From NCBI RefSeq assembly GCF_020595125.1, contig NZ_JACNMS010000003.1, forward strand, positions 62,001-126,000: a DNA stretch of 64,000 bases. Reading direction: 5' to 3'. This DNA comes from Jeotgalibacillus aurantiacus. GTDB lineage: Bacteria > Bacillota > Bacilli > Bacillales > Jeotgalibacillaceae. How positions within the stretch are numbered: position 1 is the stretch's first letter; each line of letters starts with the position of its first letter. Shown one piece after another: positions 15,247-23,929 of the stretch. The notes under the pieces were generated by a model, which worked only from the letters and a program-made list of their open reading frames with translations, was not told the DNA's origin and did no database searches. A program made the translations under genes and the position numbers.

Positions 15247-16033
15247 ACTGAAGCGCGAGATCGACCACCATATTGGCAAGCGTCCCCGGTTTACAAATGA
15301 ATTGAAGCAACAGATCCTGATTGACATGAAGAAGTCTGATCCATCGCCTGCTTTCTTTAAAAGAAACCTTGCGACTTTTAAATATGCGGCTATTTTATCG
15401 ATACTTTTAGTGTTCACCGCCACTTTCCTGTACACGGTTGTAACGGAAAATCATCAGGAGCTAACCTCTTCATCTGAGGAAGCTTCGGTCATAAAGGATG
15501 AGGACACTTCACCTGAAATTGAAACGTATTCAACGTACGAAGAGCCCCTGGAGTTACTGGATTATGGGAGTGATTCCATGGATAGAGGGAACCATGATTA
15601 TACAGTCTATCCGCTCGTTATTGACCCTTCGGCTATTGAAGCAGGAGATATTTCAAGAGGTGACGTTGTGGCTTATGAATATGACTTTTTTGACGGCAAG
15701 CAGATAACCGTTTCAAGAGTGATCGGTCTACCAGGCGAAACAGTAGAAATAAAAGAAGGCCAAATCTACATCAATGACCAAAAACTCGACACCTTCTACG
15801 GGAAAGTTCATAGATTGGGATTCGGTTCGATTGAGGAATACAACGAGGCTTTAAAAGAAAGTGGAGCCGTTGTAAACCTGGACGCAATGAAGGATATCTA
15901 TACTCAATCAATCGATAAAATCCAGCTCGGAGAAAACGAATTATTCCTCGCAGGAGACGACTGGTTCAGAGGCGTGCAGCACACGCAAGAAGTTTCTGAG
16001 CTGTATGGGAAAGTGTTGGGGTATTACAAATAG
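15239..16033 (+). CDS. Anti-sigma-like protein fused to a catalytically dead signal peptidase I-like domain
   Basis: A 264-residue protein starting at ATG 15239 (GGGAGGG, 8 nt spacing). The cytoplasmic N-terminus (~1-48) and one TM segment (~50-68) are as in anti-sigma factors. The outer part (~110-264) follows signal peptidase I (S26) block by block: AGDISRGDVV, then SRVIGLPGETVEIKEGQIYIN, then ENELFLAGDD and YGKVLGYY. Where S26 enzymes have catalytic Ser (SMxPT) this protein has VIDPS, and where they have the catalytic Lys (KRVIGLPG) it has SRVIGLPG. It is therefore expected to be inactive as a protease and could act as a peptide-binding sensor. Sigma-gene overlap supports a regulatory partner role. 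Confidence 0.75.
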   Translation: MNRLKREIDHHIGKRPRFTNELKQQILIDMKKSDPSPAFFKRNLATFKYAAILSILLVFTATFLYTVVTENHQELTSSSEEASVIKDEDTSPEIETYSTYEEPLELLDYGSDSMDRGNHDYTVYPLVIDPSAIEAGDISRGDVVAYEYDFFDGKQITVSRVIGLPGETVEIKEGQIYINDQKLDTFYGKVHRLGFGSIEEYNEALKESGAVVNLDAMKDIYTQSIDKIQLGENELFLAGDDWFRGVQHTQEVSELYGKVLGYYK

Positions 16034-16174
16034 AAAAAAGCGTAGAGTAAGAGTCTGTGATCACTAAAGGAAATTTAATTCCATTTGTCGAAACATATGA
16101 TAAGTTTAGGTTGTCCAAGTTCAAGAAATCATCGAATTTTCATTTCTAGCATAGACATTTGGAGGTGTTTTATA

Positions 16175-16306
16175 TTGGATTGGCTATGGGCGTGGCTTGC
16201 ATTTTCTCTTGCTGCCGGGGCTTTCTATGAAGCTCATCAGGTTAAAAAAGAAAATAAAATACTAAAAGACAGAATTGAGAATTTAGAGAACAAGGTATTT
16301 GAGTAG
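16175..16306 (+). CDS. Small one-TM coiled-coil protein
   Basis: A 43-residue protein from TTG 16175, preceded by GGAGGTG with ~7 nt spacing. One TM helix (~4-18) is followed by a charged heptad-like helix (KKENKILKDRIENLENKV). No family is recognised. Longer readings further upstream lack a ribosome binding site. It is probably a separate transcription unit after the sigma operon. Confidence 0.55.
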   Translation: MDWLWAWLAFSLAAGAFYEAHQVKKENKILKDRIENLENKVFE

Positions 16307-16467
16307 TTCTATTTCAAAATACTTTAATAAAATTATGATGAATGAGATTTTCATATTATTTGAATTCTTATTTATCAATACATCGACATTAAACCTTAAC
16401 ATAGCCCTGAAGTTCATAATCAAATATGAAAGGAACGTGTGAGGTCATGGGAGGGTGAGGGTTACGA

Positions 16468-17352
16468 TTGATAAAAGTGAAAGTGGAACACATTGAGGCC
16501 TTCAGTTCGATTCCGGAAAAAGGGAATCCAGCGGGTGTTGTGCTGAATGGGGAGGATTATACATCAGAACAGATGCTTGAAATCGCGAAAAAAGCAGGGT
16601 TTAATGAAACTGCGTTTATACTTCCGTCACAAAGAGCTGATATCAGACTTCGTTATTTTACGCCTGGGGTTGAGATGAATTTATGCGGACATGCGACACT
16701 TGGTGCTGTTTACTGCTTACATATGAAGGGGCTGCTAGAGCAACCGACGATAACAATAGAAACCAATGCAGGGATTTTGCCCATAAGCCTTCGTGAAGAA
16801 AACGGTCAGATATTCATCACAATGCAACAGGCACAGTCGAAATTTCATCCCTTTGGTGGATCAAAAGCTGACGTAGCAAAGGCAATCGGCCTGAAGGAAG
16901 AAGAACTGGACGATGATCTGCCGATTATATACGGAAATACAGGAAACTGGACATTAATCGTTCCGATCAAAAGATTAGAAAGCTTTAAGCGAATGGAGCC
17001 CGATACAGAGCGCTTTCCGGATGTGTTGAATGAAATACCAAGTGCTTCAGTGCATCCCATTTGTCTTGAGGTGAGAGATGCTGACAATCACATGCACGCA
17101 CGCCACTTTTCTGCACCGGCTTCAGGAACCATTGAAGACGCCGTAACAGGGACTGCATCTGCAGTCATGGGCGCATACTATCACCAATTTATTCATCCAT
17201 CGTTACCTTTGCCGGCTACATTAAAAGTGGAACAAGGGCATGAAATCAACAAAGACGGACAAGTTTTTGTGCATTTGAAACAATTTAATGATGGTATTGA
17301 AGTATCAATATCCGGAACAGCTGTTTATGTTAAGACGATTGAAATAGCGTAG
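16468..17352 (+). CDS. PhzF-family isomerase-like protein
   Basis: A 294-residue protein matching the PhzF family (phenazine biosynthesis isomerase / diaminopimelate epimerase fold). Seen are the N-terminal region with FSSIPEKGNPAGVVL and the catalytic-Glu segment FNETAF, then RYFTPGVEMNLCGHATLGA, and the C-terminal half with TGTASAVMGAYY. Most bacterial members are of unknown substrate and unrelated to phenazines. The start is TTG behind GAGGGTGAGGG. The stop codon lies inside a perfect REP-like palindrome. Confidence 0.88.
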   Translation: MIKVKVEHIEAFSSIPEKGNPAGVVLNGEDYTSEQMLEIAKKAGFNETAFILPSQRADIRLRYFTPGVEMNLCGHATLGAVYCLHMKGLLEQPTITIETNAGILPISLREENGQIFITMQQAQSKFHPFGGSKADVAKAIGLKEEELDDDLPIIYGNTGNWTLIVPIKRLESFKRMEPDTERFPDVLNEIPSASVHPICLEVRDADNHMHARHFSAPASGTIEDAVTGTASAVMGAYYHQFIHPSLPLPATLKVEQGHEINKDGQVFVHLKQFNDGIEVSISGTAVYVKTIEIA

Positions 17353-17380
17353 ACTTGGGGTCTGACCCCAAGTCTACGCT
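17346..17380. terminator. Best-preserved REP-like palindrome, 16-bp arms
   Basis: Perfect arms 17346-17361 and 17365-17380 around CTG; core GGGGTCTGACCCC. It overlaps the phzF-like stop and ends 5 nt before the stop of lysE, followed by T residues. It serves both convergent genes. Confidence 0.85.
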
Positions 17381-17384
17381 TTTC

Positions 17385-18005
17385 TCATAGCATTCGAAAA
17401 ACCTCAATCAATATAAACCCGGCAATGCCCCACATAGAGACAGCTGAAATTTTGTTGATGATTTTCAGCCCTTTTCCTTCTTTATCAATCGTTTTGACGA
17501 TTCGGCCTATAATGGCGAGTAGTGTGAAGGCGATCCACGAAACGAGAATGCATGCGAGAGCGAATGCAATGAGTTCTGTTCGTTCTGTGTATTGAACGGC
17601 GTTAATGCCGATTACCCCGACCGTGTCTAAAATGGCGTGTGGATTGAGCAGGGAAATGGATAAAGCAAACAGGATTTGCTTTTGTACCGGAACGGCTTGT
17701 TTCTGATCGGAATCCCCTGCATCTGAATGCCAGATCGTCCATCCTATATACATAAGAAAAATGAAGCCAAGACTATACAAAATGATTTGAAGCTGGGGGA
17801 TAGCGATTACAACGAGTGAAACCCCTGACACGGAAATAAGAATCAGCAACGTGTCACACAGTGCGGCCGTCACGACAACAGGAAGTGCCATCACAAATTT
17901 CCTGTGGGCTGCACCCTGATTGAAAATAAAAATGTTCTGTGGACCGAGCGGCAAAATCAAAGCCGCTGATAAAATAAACCCGTGAATAAATGCACTTAAA
18001 ATGAT
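17385..18005 (-). CDS. LysE/ArgO-family exporter, apparent AUC/AUU start
   Basis: A ~206-residue membrane protein with six hydrophobic segments and the LysE signature LILPLGPQNIFIFNQGA. The first TTG (17960) would cut off the first helix. The reading continues upstream through a normal LysE N-terminus (about ILSAFIHGFILSAALILPLG) back to a TGA. The ribosome binding site AAGGAG (18013-18018) is correctly placed only for ATC 18005 or ATT 18002. The family exports basic or other amino acids. It is divergent from a MocR regulator. Confidence 0.82.
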   Translation of the reverse strand: MILSAFIHGFILSAALILPLGPQNIFIFNQGAAHRKFVMALPVVVTAALCDTLLILISVSGVSLVVIAIPQLQIILYSLGFIFLMYIGWTIWHSDAGDSDQKQAVPVQKQILFALSISLLNPHAILDTVGVIGINAVQYTERTELIAFALACILVSWIAFTLLAIIGRIVKTIDKEGKGLKIINKISAVSMWGIAGFILIEVFRML

Positions 18006-18056
18006 TGATCACTCCTTACTTGTTTCATCTTAAACGGTCATGTAAAGTAAATGAAC

Positions 18057-18088
18057 AACCAATTGGTTGATTTTAGAACCAACCAATT
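18057..18088. promoter_or_regulatory. Candidate MocR operator: AACCAATTGGTT and AACCAACCAATT
   Basis: Two related words, a palindrome at 18057-18068 and a direct repeat at 18077-18088, lie between lysE and the MocR gene. MocR proteins usually bind directly repeated sites in such divergent promoters. Confidence 0.5.
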
Positions 18089-18103
18089 TAAAGGAGTATA
18101 GGT

Positions 18104-19504
18104 ATGGGATGGACACCGGATCGTGCATCAGGCACACCGCTATTTAAGCAAATACAAGACTGGATCATAGGCCAGATCAGGCAGGGTGTTTGGCCTTCGG
18201 GAACCAGACTACCCACTCAGAGAAAGTTAGCTGAACAATTAAGGGTGAATAGGAGCACAATTGTACAGGTGCTGGATGAGCTGAAAGCAGAAGGGTTATT
18301 AACTTCAAAAGCTGGAAGTGGGGTGTATGTAAGTTCAACCGGGTGGGAGGATTTTTTGCAAAATACGTCACCAGACTGGCGTTCCCGAATCAGTCAAAGT
18401 GATTATCAATCGAACATTCAAACGATCCAGTTGATCAATGAACATGAAAAAAATCCTGACCTTATTCGGTTAGGAACAGGGGAGTTGTCTCCGGAACTTA
18501 TACCGTCTGATCAAATACAGCATTTGATGAGTGAAATCAAACTCGTAAGCAGGGACCTTGGTTATTCCGAACCTAAGGGATCTTTAAAGTTGAGGCATGT
18601 TTTAGTAAAGCATTTGAAGAAGCTTGGCATTGTGTCCTCGGAGGAAAACATTCTCATCGTATCAGGTGGCTTGCAGGCTTTACAACTCGTTTCGATTGGT
18701 TTGATTGGTGCGCAGGCTAATATCTATGTTGGTGGTTCATCGTACTTACATTCACTGCCTTCGATCCCGACTGAGAATATCCATTGGCAATCAGAAAATA
18801 GTGCTCCGGATGCGAAAAACCATTCGTTTTTTTACACAATTCCAACGTTAAATAATCCAACTGGGACGATTTTGTCCGTTGAGGAACGACAGCGTATTTT
18901 AGATCAGTGTAAATCACTTCGACTTCCGATTATTGAAGATGGCGTCTATCAGGAACTGACCTTTGAAGAAGCGCCACAATCTCTGAAGTCGCTGGATCCC
19001 GACGGACAAGTGCTGCATATTGGCAGCCTATCTAAAATGTTAAGCCCTGGGCTGCGTGTTGGTTGGATCACGGGTCCTCAAGTTGTCATTGATCATTTAG
19101 CGGATCTGAAAATGCAGCTTGATTACGGTAGTAGTGCGATCTCTCAGGAAATCGCTGCTCAGTGGCTGGAATCTAATCAATATCATCAGCATCTCGTTCA
19201 GCTTCGCCGGTCTTTGAAAGAAAGAGCAGCATATGCAGAGGAAATTCTGACTCAGCACTTCATGGACATCGCTGAGTGGAACTCACCAAAGGGTGGATTC
19301 TACATCTGGTTGAAATTGAACAAACCTGTCGTCACAAAAACGCTCTTTCAAAGAATGATCAAACGCAACGTCCTGATCAATCCAGGGTATATTTACGATC
19401 CGGGCAATTACTACCACCTGAGAATTTCATATGCGTATAGTGGTTACGAACAAATTGAAAAGGGGCTGCTAGTGTTGGAGGAGGAGATTAGAAAATTAAT
19501 GTAG
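18104..19504 (+). CDS. MocR/PdxR-family regulator (GntR HTH + aminotransferase-like domain)
   Basis: A 466-residue protein. The N-terminal GntR winged helix (residues ~8-78; TRLPTQRKLAEQLRVNRSTIVQVLDEL) is followed by a fold-type I aminotransferase-like domain (~120-460) with IPTLNNPTG and the PLP-lysine segment HIGSLSKMLSPGLRVGW. It should bind PLP or an external aldimine with an amino acid. Divergence from lysE suggests that it controls export of that amino acid. Confidence 0.9.
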   Translation: MGWTPDRASGTPLFKQIQDWIIGQIRQGVWPSGTRLPTQRKLAEQLRVNRSTIVQVLDELKAEGLLTSKAGSGVYVSSTGWEDFLQNTSPDWRSRISQSDYQSNIQTIQLINEHEKNPDLIRLGTGELSPELIPSDQIQHLMSEIKLVSRDLGYSEPKGSLKLRHVLVKHLKKLGIVSSEENILIVSGGLQALQLVSIGLIGAQANIYVGGSSYLHSLPSIPTENIHWQSENSAPDAKNHSFFYTIPTLNNPTGTILSVEERQRILDQCKSLRLPIIEDGVYQELTFEEAPQSLKSLDPDGQVLHIGSLSKMLSPGLRVGWITGPQVVIDHLADLKMQLDYGSSAISQEIAAQWLESNQYHQHLVQLRRSLKERAAYAEEILTQHFMDIAEWNSPKGGFYIWLKLNKPVVTKTLFQRMIKRNVLINPGYIYDPGNYYHLRISYAYSGYEQIEKGLLVLEEEIRKLM

Positions 19505-19521
19505 AGTAGAGTCTACGCTAC
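19499..19521. repeat. Shortened REP-like element
   Basis: TGTAGAGTAGAGTCTACGCT: the outer arms remain but the GGGGTCTG core is missing, so it looks like an internal deletion derivative. Confidence 0.5.
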
Positions 19522-19659
19522 TTCCTATACAAGCCCTTCGTATAAGCCAGCTGCATAACCATGTTTGTTTGCTCCATGATACTCCCGCTTTCCTTATTGA
19601 TTTCCTAAAATACCTTTATAAAACAAATTATACCACTTTCAATCCTTATATTGTAAAAT

Positions 19660-19695
19660 TGTAGAGGTGGGATCTGTTCCTGCAGTCTACAGTGG
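19660..19695. repeat. REP-like element
   Basis: GTAGAGGTGGGATCTG...CAGTCTACAGTG, about 25 nt upstream of the DUF1430 gene start. Confidence 0.55.
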
Positions 19696-19719
19696 CTAGC
19701 TTTGAAATAAGGAGGAATC

Positions 19720-21753
19720 ATGAAAAAGTTATTGTTTTTGTTTTTAATAGGGCAATTGTTTTTGCTGTCATATATTTTTAACAAATCTGTTTATGACATA
19801 TATGAGTTAAATAATCTGGGGGATCAGTCTCTTGATGCATATATCATTGAGGGGTTTTCTGGCAACGAGTTGAATGCTCTTTATAGTGATTTTGAAAGTC
19901 AGTGTCTGGCAGAGGATGGCTGTGCATTGCAGTTGATTAAAACGCCTGTGTCTTCAAATCAGACGTTTATTTATGAGGTGTATCACAGTCAGGTTCAAGA
20001 TATACATAAACCTAAATCGATTTCAGCCGATACGACATTTACTTATCATCCATTAGAAAAAGAGGATTTTATTGATAGTAATGGCGTATTTTATACGGAT
20101 CTTTCTTTTCAGGATGTGACTCGTTCTGCAGAAGCCGTTGGCGTGACAATCGAACCTTATGAAAATAATATTGCCTACAATCAGATCGTGAAGAACAATG
20201 CGCTAAACTTCGCTATTTTACTGATTCTGACTCAGTTGGTTCTATTTATTTATACATTTACACGGATCAAGATCAATGCGATCAAAAAGATGCTGGGTTT
20301 TTCAAAAAGCAGGATGGTCGCTGCCTCACTGACTGAGTTTATCAAAATGGAAATCATTATTTTCTTCGTTATTGTAACGCTTCACGCCATTTTTTATCTG
20401 GTCAGCTCTACTTTTGTTCTTAGATATTTTATCTTACTGAGCCTGTTTCTCCTTTTCATTATTTTTATCAATATCATTCTTTTGCTCATCACTCAAATAA
20501 GCCTGAGATATATAGATATACACTTAATGGTGAAAAATAAGGTGTATTCAAACAGATCAAATATCGCTTTATATACAACTAAAATTGTATTGATGATCTC
20601 GATTACATTATCTGTATCCGCTTTTATTGAGACCTATCAGGATTATCAACAGAAGTCCCAAGATCTTGAGCAATATAGACAATTGGAAGGTTTCTTTACT
20701 TCAAATGGATACAATTACGCTGAAGATACGAAGGCCCGGATGGATCTTCAGTTGATAGAGGAATATGGAGCGTCCATTAAAAACATGTATGATCAGTTTG
20801 ATCAACAGGAAGAGCTTTATGTCAATGATGCTTATGTTTTAGAGTTATTATCACCAGGTTATTTAGAGATGCAGGGACTGAGAAAAGAAGATATCTTAGG
20901 GTCCATCACTGAAAATTTTATTGTGGCTAATGAGCGGTACGTTAACCGCTTTATGTCTCTCAAAGATGCGGACGGCAATCAAATAGAAAACCTTCAGTCA
21001 GAGAACCCAACAATTCTTGTTCCGGAAAAATATCAACCCCAGGAGTCCGAGGTGAAGGAATTTTACATAGAGCACTACAATCTTCTCCTGAACTATAATG
21101 AATTTTTCGGACTTGATCAAAATGAGCAACAGACGATTACAAATCTGGATATCATCTATCTGGCGAATGATCAAGAATATGAATTGTTAGGTCAGACGGT
21201 GCCGGGAAGCGAAGAGAGTCAAAGTATGTTAAAGGATACCATTATCCTGATTGATCATGGAAACTTTGACAGCCTTTATTATTATGATTTATTAAACCGG
21301 GGAGATCTTTATTTCCAGCTCGACAGCAGGGAAGTGTTCAATCAGTCTCTGGCTCAAAATGGTCTAAGCAGCCTTGTTAACGCTGGAACGTTACTGACAC
21401 CTTATATGGATAGATTACACTTCACTGAATTCATTATGGATCACCTGCTCGTTTTTTCTGTCCTGTTTTTACTCACTTTATTATTCATTATTTATATTTC
21501 AAACTACGTGGATATTGTTTCAAACAGCAGAAAGTATGCAATGCAATACATTCATGGCTTCAGCTTTATTAAAATATTCAAGTCGCATTTTACGATTTGG
21601 ATTATCTTAACACTTGCGGTCATGTTGAAGCTTTTTGTGGCGTTCAATGTCCTGTTTTATGTTGGTGTATTATTCCTCGATTTTGTCGTGTTACTTTATC
21701 TGTATAGAAAAATCATCAGCAAAAATGTTGATCAGGTGATTAAAGGAGGTTAA
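19720..21753 (+). CDS. DUF1430-type (bacteriocin-associated) ABC permease
   Basis: A 677-residue protein with an N-terminal TM, a large outer loop (~30-160), three TMs (~165-265), a second TM/large outer loop (~290-560) and three C-terminal TMs. This layout and the N-terminus resemble the DUF1430 'bacteriocin-associated integral membrane' family. Its genes pair with ATPases of the lactococcin 972 export group. It is followed after 2 nt by such an ATPase gene. No lactococcin-like precursor is seen nearby, so the pair may act in immunity or envelope stress instead. Confidence 0.7.
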   Translation: MKKLLFLFLIGQLFLLSYIFNKSVYDIYELNNLGDQSLDAYIIEGFSGNELNALYSDFESQCLAEDGCALQLIKTPVSSNQTFIYEVYHSQVQDIHKPKSISADTTFTYHPLEKEDFIDSNGVFYTDLSFQDVTRSAEAVGVTIEPYENNIAYNQIVKNNALNFAILLILTQLVLFIYTFTRIKINAIKKMLGFSKSRMVAASLTEFIKMEIIIFFVIVTLHAIFYLVSSTFVLRYFILLSLFLLFIIFINIILLLITQISLRYIDIHLMVKNKVYSNRSNIALYTTKIVLMISITLSVSAFIETYQDYQQKSQDLEQYRQLEGFFTSNGYNYAEDTKARMDLQLIEEYGASIKNMYDQFDQQEELYVNDAYVLELLSPGYLEMQGLRKEDILGSITENFIVANERYVNRFMSLKDADGNQIENLQSENPTILVPEKYQPQESEVKEFYIEHYNLLLNYNEFFGLDQNEQQTITNLDIIYLANDQEYELLGQTVPGSEESQSMLKDTIILIDHGNFDSLYYYDLLNRGDLYFQLDSREVFNQSLAQNGLSSLVNAGTLLTPYMDRLHFTEFIMDHLLVFSVLFLLTLLFIIYISNYVDIVSNSRKYAMQYIHGFSFIKIFKSHFTIWIILTLAVMLKLFVAFNVLFYVGVLFLDFVVLLYLYRKIISKNVDQVIKGG

Positions 21754-21755
21754 CC

Positions 21756-22403
21756 ATGTCAGCTGTAATAGAATTAAGTGGTGTCACGAAACGCTATGGT
21801 AAAGAAGAGGCTCTTTCGAATATCAGTCTTTCGATCAATCAGGGAGAAATGGTTGCCATTGTCGGAAAAAGCGGAAGGGGAAAGACCACTTTACTGAATA
21901 TCATGGGTTTGATTACAAAACATTCAGCAGGTGATATTTTATTATGGAGCCAGAAGAATCCTTCTCTGCATTCTAAAACAACCATGCTGCTGAGAAGAGA
22001 AAAGATTGGTTATTTGTTTCAAAACTACGGGCTCGTTGAAGAGGAAAGTGTGCAATGGAACCTGAACCTGGCTTTGGAATATAAAAAACTTAATAAAAAG
22101 CAGCGCGGGGAAAAAATCAGTGCACTTTTGGAGGAGTTTAATCTTTCACATTTAAAAGATAAAAAAGTTTATCAGCTGAGTGGAGGAGAACAACAGCGTA
22201 TCGCAATCATCCGCCTGATCTTACAGGAAAGCGACCTTATTTTGGCAGATGAACCGACGGCCAGTCTAGATGTTGAAAATGAAAAAGTCATTATGGACTA
22301 CTTAAAACGCCTGAACGATCAGGGGAAAACCATTGTTGTCGTCACGCATAATCAGGATATTCTATCCTATTTTACGCGTGTTATTGATTTGAGTAAGACA
22401 TAG
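21756..22403 (+). CDS. ABC transporter ATPase (lactococcin 972-type exporter)
   Basis: A 215-residue MacB-like ATPase: Walker [10 protein letters not shown] (~38-46), Q-loop [17 protein letters not shown], signature LSGGEQQR, Walker [14 protein letters not shown]-loop VVVTHNQ. The partner permease is directly upstream. Start ATG is preceded by AAAGGAGGT. Confidence 0.88.
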   Translation: MSAVIELSGVTKRYGKEEALSNISLSINQGEMVAIVGKSGRGKTTLLNIMGLITKHSAGDILLWSQKNPSLHSKTTMLLRREKIGYLFQNYGLVEEESVQWNLNLALEYKKLNKKQRGEKISALLEEFNLSHLKDKKVYQLSGGEQQRIAIIRLILQESDLILADEPTASLDVENEKVIMDYLKRLNDQGKTIVVVTHNQDILSYFTRVIDLSKT

Positions 22404-22407
22404 AAAT

Positions 22408-22489
22408 AAGGGACACATTTCTTGACTCGTTTAAGGAATGCGTCTCTTTTTGGTAGGTAGACTTTAGTGACACAGACCCAAGTTTACGA
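22408..22489 (+). terminator. Imperfect hairpin terminator, then a REP-like element
   Basis: GGGACACATT...AATGCGTCTC with a T run (22408-22452), then GGTAGACTTTAGTGACACAGACCCAAGTTTACG-like degenerate element at 22452-22489. Confidence 0.5.
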
Positions 22490-22536
22490 AACTAGCGTAA
22501 AATAGAACTAATCATATAGATGAAGGGGATATTAAG

Positions 22537-23004
22537 TTGATCGATTTGTTTTTGTACAATTGGCAGGTGCGTGAGGATTGGTTTGTGTGGTGTGAGTCTT
22601 TGGCGGAGGAAGAGTTGTTTGTGAAACGAACGGGTGGAATGGAAAGTTTGTTTCAGAATCTGGTGCATGTCGTGGATTGTGAGTTGCTCTGGATCAATCA
22701 TTTGATTCAGGAGCCTGTGGTTTATGCAGGGCGCGAGGAGATTCGCACGCTGGAGGATATAAGGGCTTATTCAGAATTCACGAAGACGGTGACAAAGCCG
22801 GTGATTGATGGCTGGAACGGCGAGCTTGAAGATCAGATTGTTCACATCACGGGCAGAAATGGATATGTGCGTTCCTTTACATATGGAAAAATCATCAGAC
22901 ACCTGATTTCACATGAAATTCATCATATTGGACAGCTATCGATTTGGGCGCGGGAGATTGGCAGGAAGCCGGTTTCGTCGGATTTGATTATCAGAGACTA
23001 CTAA
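22537..23004 (+). CDS. DinB-like metal-binding four-helix protein
   Basis: A 155-residue protein with the DinB-superfamily His triad in usual places (NLVHVVDCE and HEIHHIGQL). These proteins bind a divalent metal; related ones are thiol transferases, but most DinB members are of unknown function. The start is TTG 22537 behind GAAGGGG. The next gene is also DinB-like and may be co-transcribed. Confidence 0.82.
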   Translation: MIDLFLYNWQVREDWFVWCESLAEEELFVKRTGGMESLFQNLVHVVDCELLWINHLIQEPVVYAGREEIRTLEDIRAYSEFTKTVTKPVIDGWNGELEDQIVHITGRNGYVRSFTYGKIIRHLISHEIHHIGQLSIWAREIGRKPVSSDLIIRDY

Positions 23005-23038
23005 AGTGAAAAAAATCTTTTCAAAGGGAGCGGTTGTT

Positions 23039-23551
23039 TTGAACAGACAACACGTAATTGAAAGATACAAGAGCGCTTTGGAAACATACTCAATGCTTCA
23101 GCTGCGATATCAACCAGCTGAGGATGTGTGGTCGATCAGCCAGGTGTATGATCATGTCATTGTTGTGGCGCATGAATATCTAGATGAAGTGGAAGCTTGT
23201 GCAACGTTAAAACAGGAGCAACAACAGGGGAAAACAGCTTTTGGCGCCCAGTTGTTTGAGGTAGGTGGTTTTCCTCCCATCAAGATCAAATTACCAAAAG
23301 AGTTGAATGCACCACCTAAAAATGACGAGAGTAAAGACTCGCTTATGAGAAGGTTAAATGAGGTTTTGATCAGGGTGAATCAGTTGGAAAACGAAGTAGA
23401 TGAAATGAATCCTAAATTTAAAATTGAACATGGAGGCTTCGGTTGGCTCAATGCAAGAGAGTGGTTAGATCTGGTTGACATGCATTTCAGGCACCATGTT
23501 CGTCAAATTGATGAGATGGAGCAGGAAATGGGTAGAAGAAATCTTTTGTGA
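23039..23551 (+). CDS. DinB superfamily protein
   Basis: A 170-residue protein from TTG 23039, selected because AAAGGGAG lies ~10 nt upstream; the GTG at 23006 has no site. It has a DinB-like helix layout with His in VYDHVIV and HFRHHVRQIDEM. The substrate is unknown. Confidence 0.7.
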   Translation: MNRQHVIERYKSALETYSMLQLRYQPAEDVWSISQVYDHVIVVAHEYLDEVEACATLKQEQQQGKTAFGAQLFEVGGFPPIKIKLPKELNAPPKNDESKDSLMRRLNEVLIRVNQLENEVDEMNPKFKIEHGGFGWLNAREWLDLVDMHFRHHVRQIDEMEQEMGRRNLL

Positions 23552-23565
23552 AATGTGAGTAACGC

Positions 23566-23618
23566 GGGATGTATATGTTGAATCTTTCTTAATCTGAAAT
23601 ATTCAACATGTACGTCCC
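23566..23618. repeat. GGACGTATAT-type hairpin
   Basis: 18-bp imperfect inverted repeat (23566-23583 with 23601-23618), related to the one at 1476-1526, between convergent genes. Confidence 0.65.
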
Positions 23619-23624
23619 CGTGCA

Positions 23625-23840
23625 TCACACAAACTTATTGCACTTCGTACAATAAGGAGTTGTACTACCTCTTCTGATCACACTGCTGCAATGAGAACAG
23701 CGGATGTGAATAGACTCTTCCTGATTAACACCTTTCCATCCTTTTGCCATCAGATTGCTGAATAGGGACATTGTCTGAACTTGATACTTCATATACAGCC
23801 AAATGAAAATGCCGCAGATGATGAGTACGAGATAGATCAT
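23625..23840 (-). CDS. Small membrane protein with C-terminal zinc ribbon
   Basis: A 71-residue protein: one TM helix (~2-20) and a CSHC...CTKC four-cysteine zinc ribbon near the C-terminus. The family is not recognised. Confidence 0.55.
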   Translation of the reverse strand: MIYLVLIICGIFIWLYMKYQVQTMSLFSNLMAKGWKGVNQEESIHIRCSHCSSVIRRGSTTPYCTKCNKFV

Positions 23841-23874
23841 GTTTATGCCTCCTTATTGTCATGAGAGAAAAAGG

Positions 23875-23929
23875 ACGCAATCCCAAATCCTTCATAAACC
23901 GAATGATTCAGAATATACGTCCCCACGCT
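23875..23929. repeat. Half copy of GGACGTATAT-type hairpin
   Basis: Contains GAATGATTCAGAATATACGTCC, whose CGAATGATTCAG core also occurs in the 1476-1526 element. Only one arm is obvious. Confidence 0.5.

Noticed and set aside
19499-19720. Search for a bacteriocin precursor before the DUF1430 gene
   Set aside because: No ORF with signal peptide and ribosome binding site is present in this gap; only REP-like sequence.
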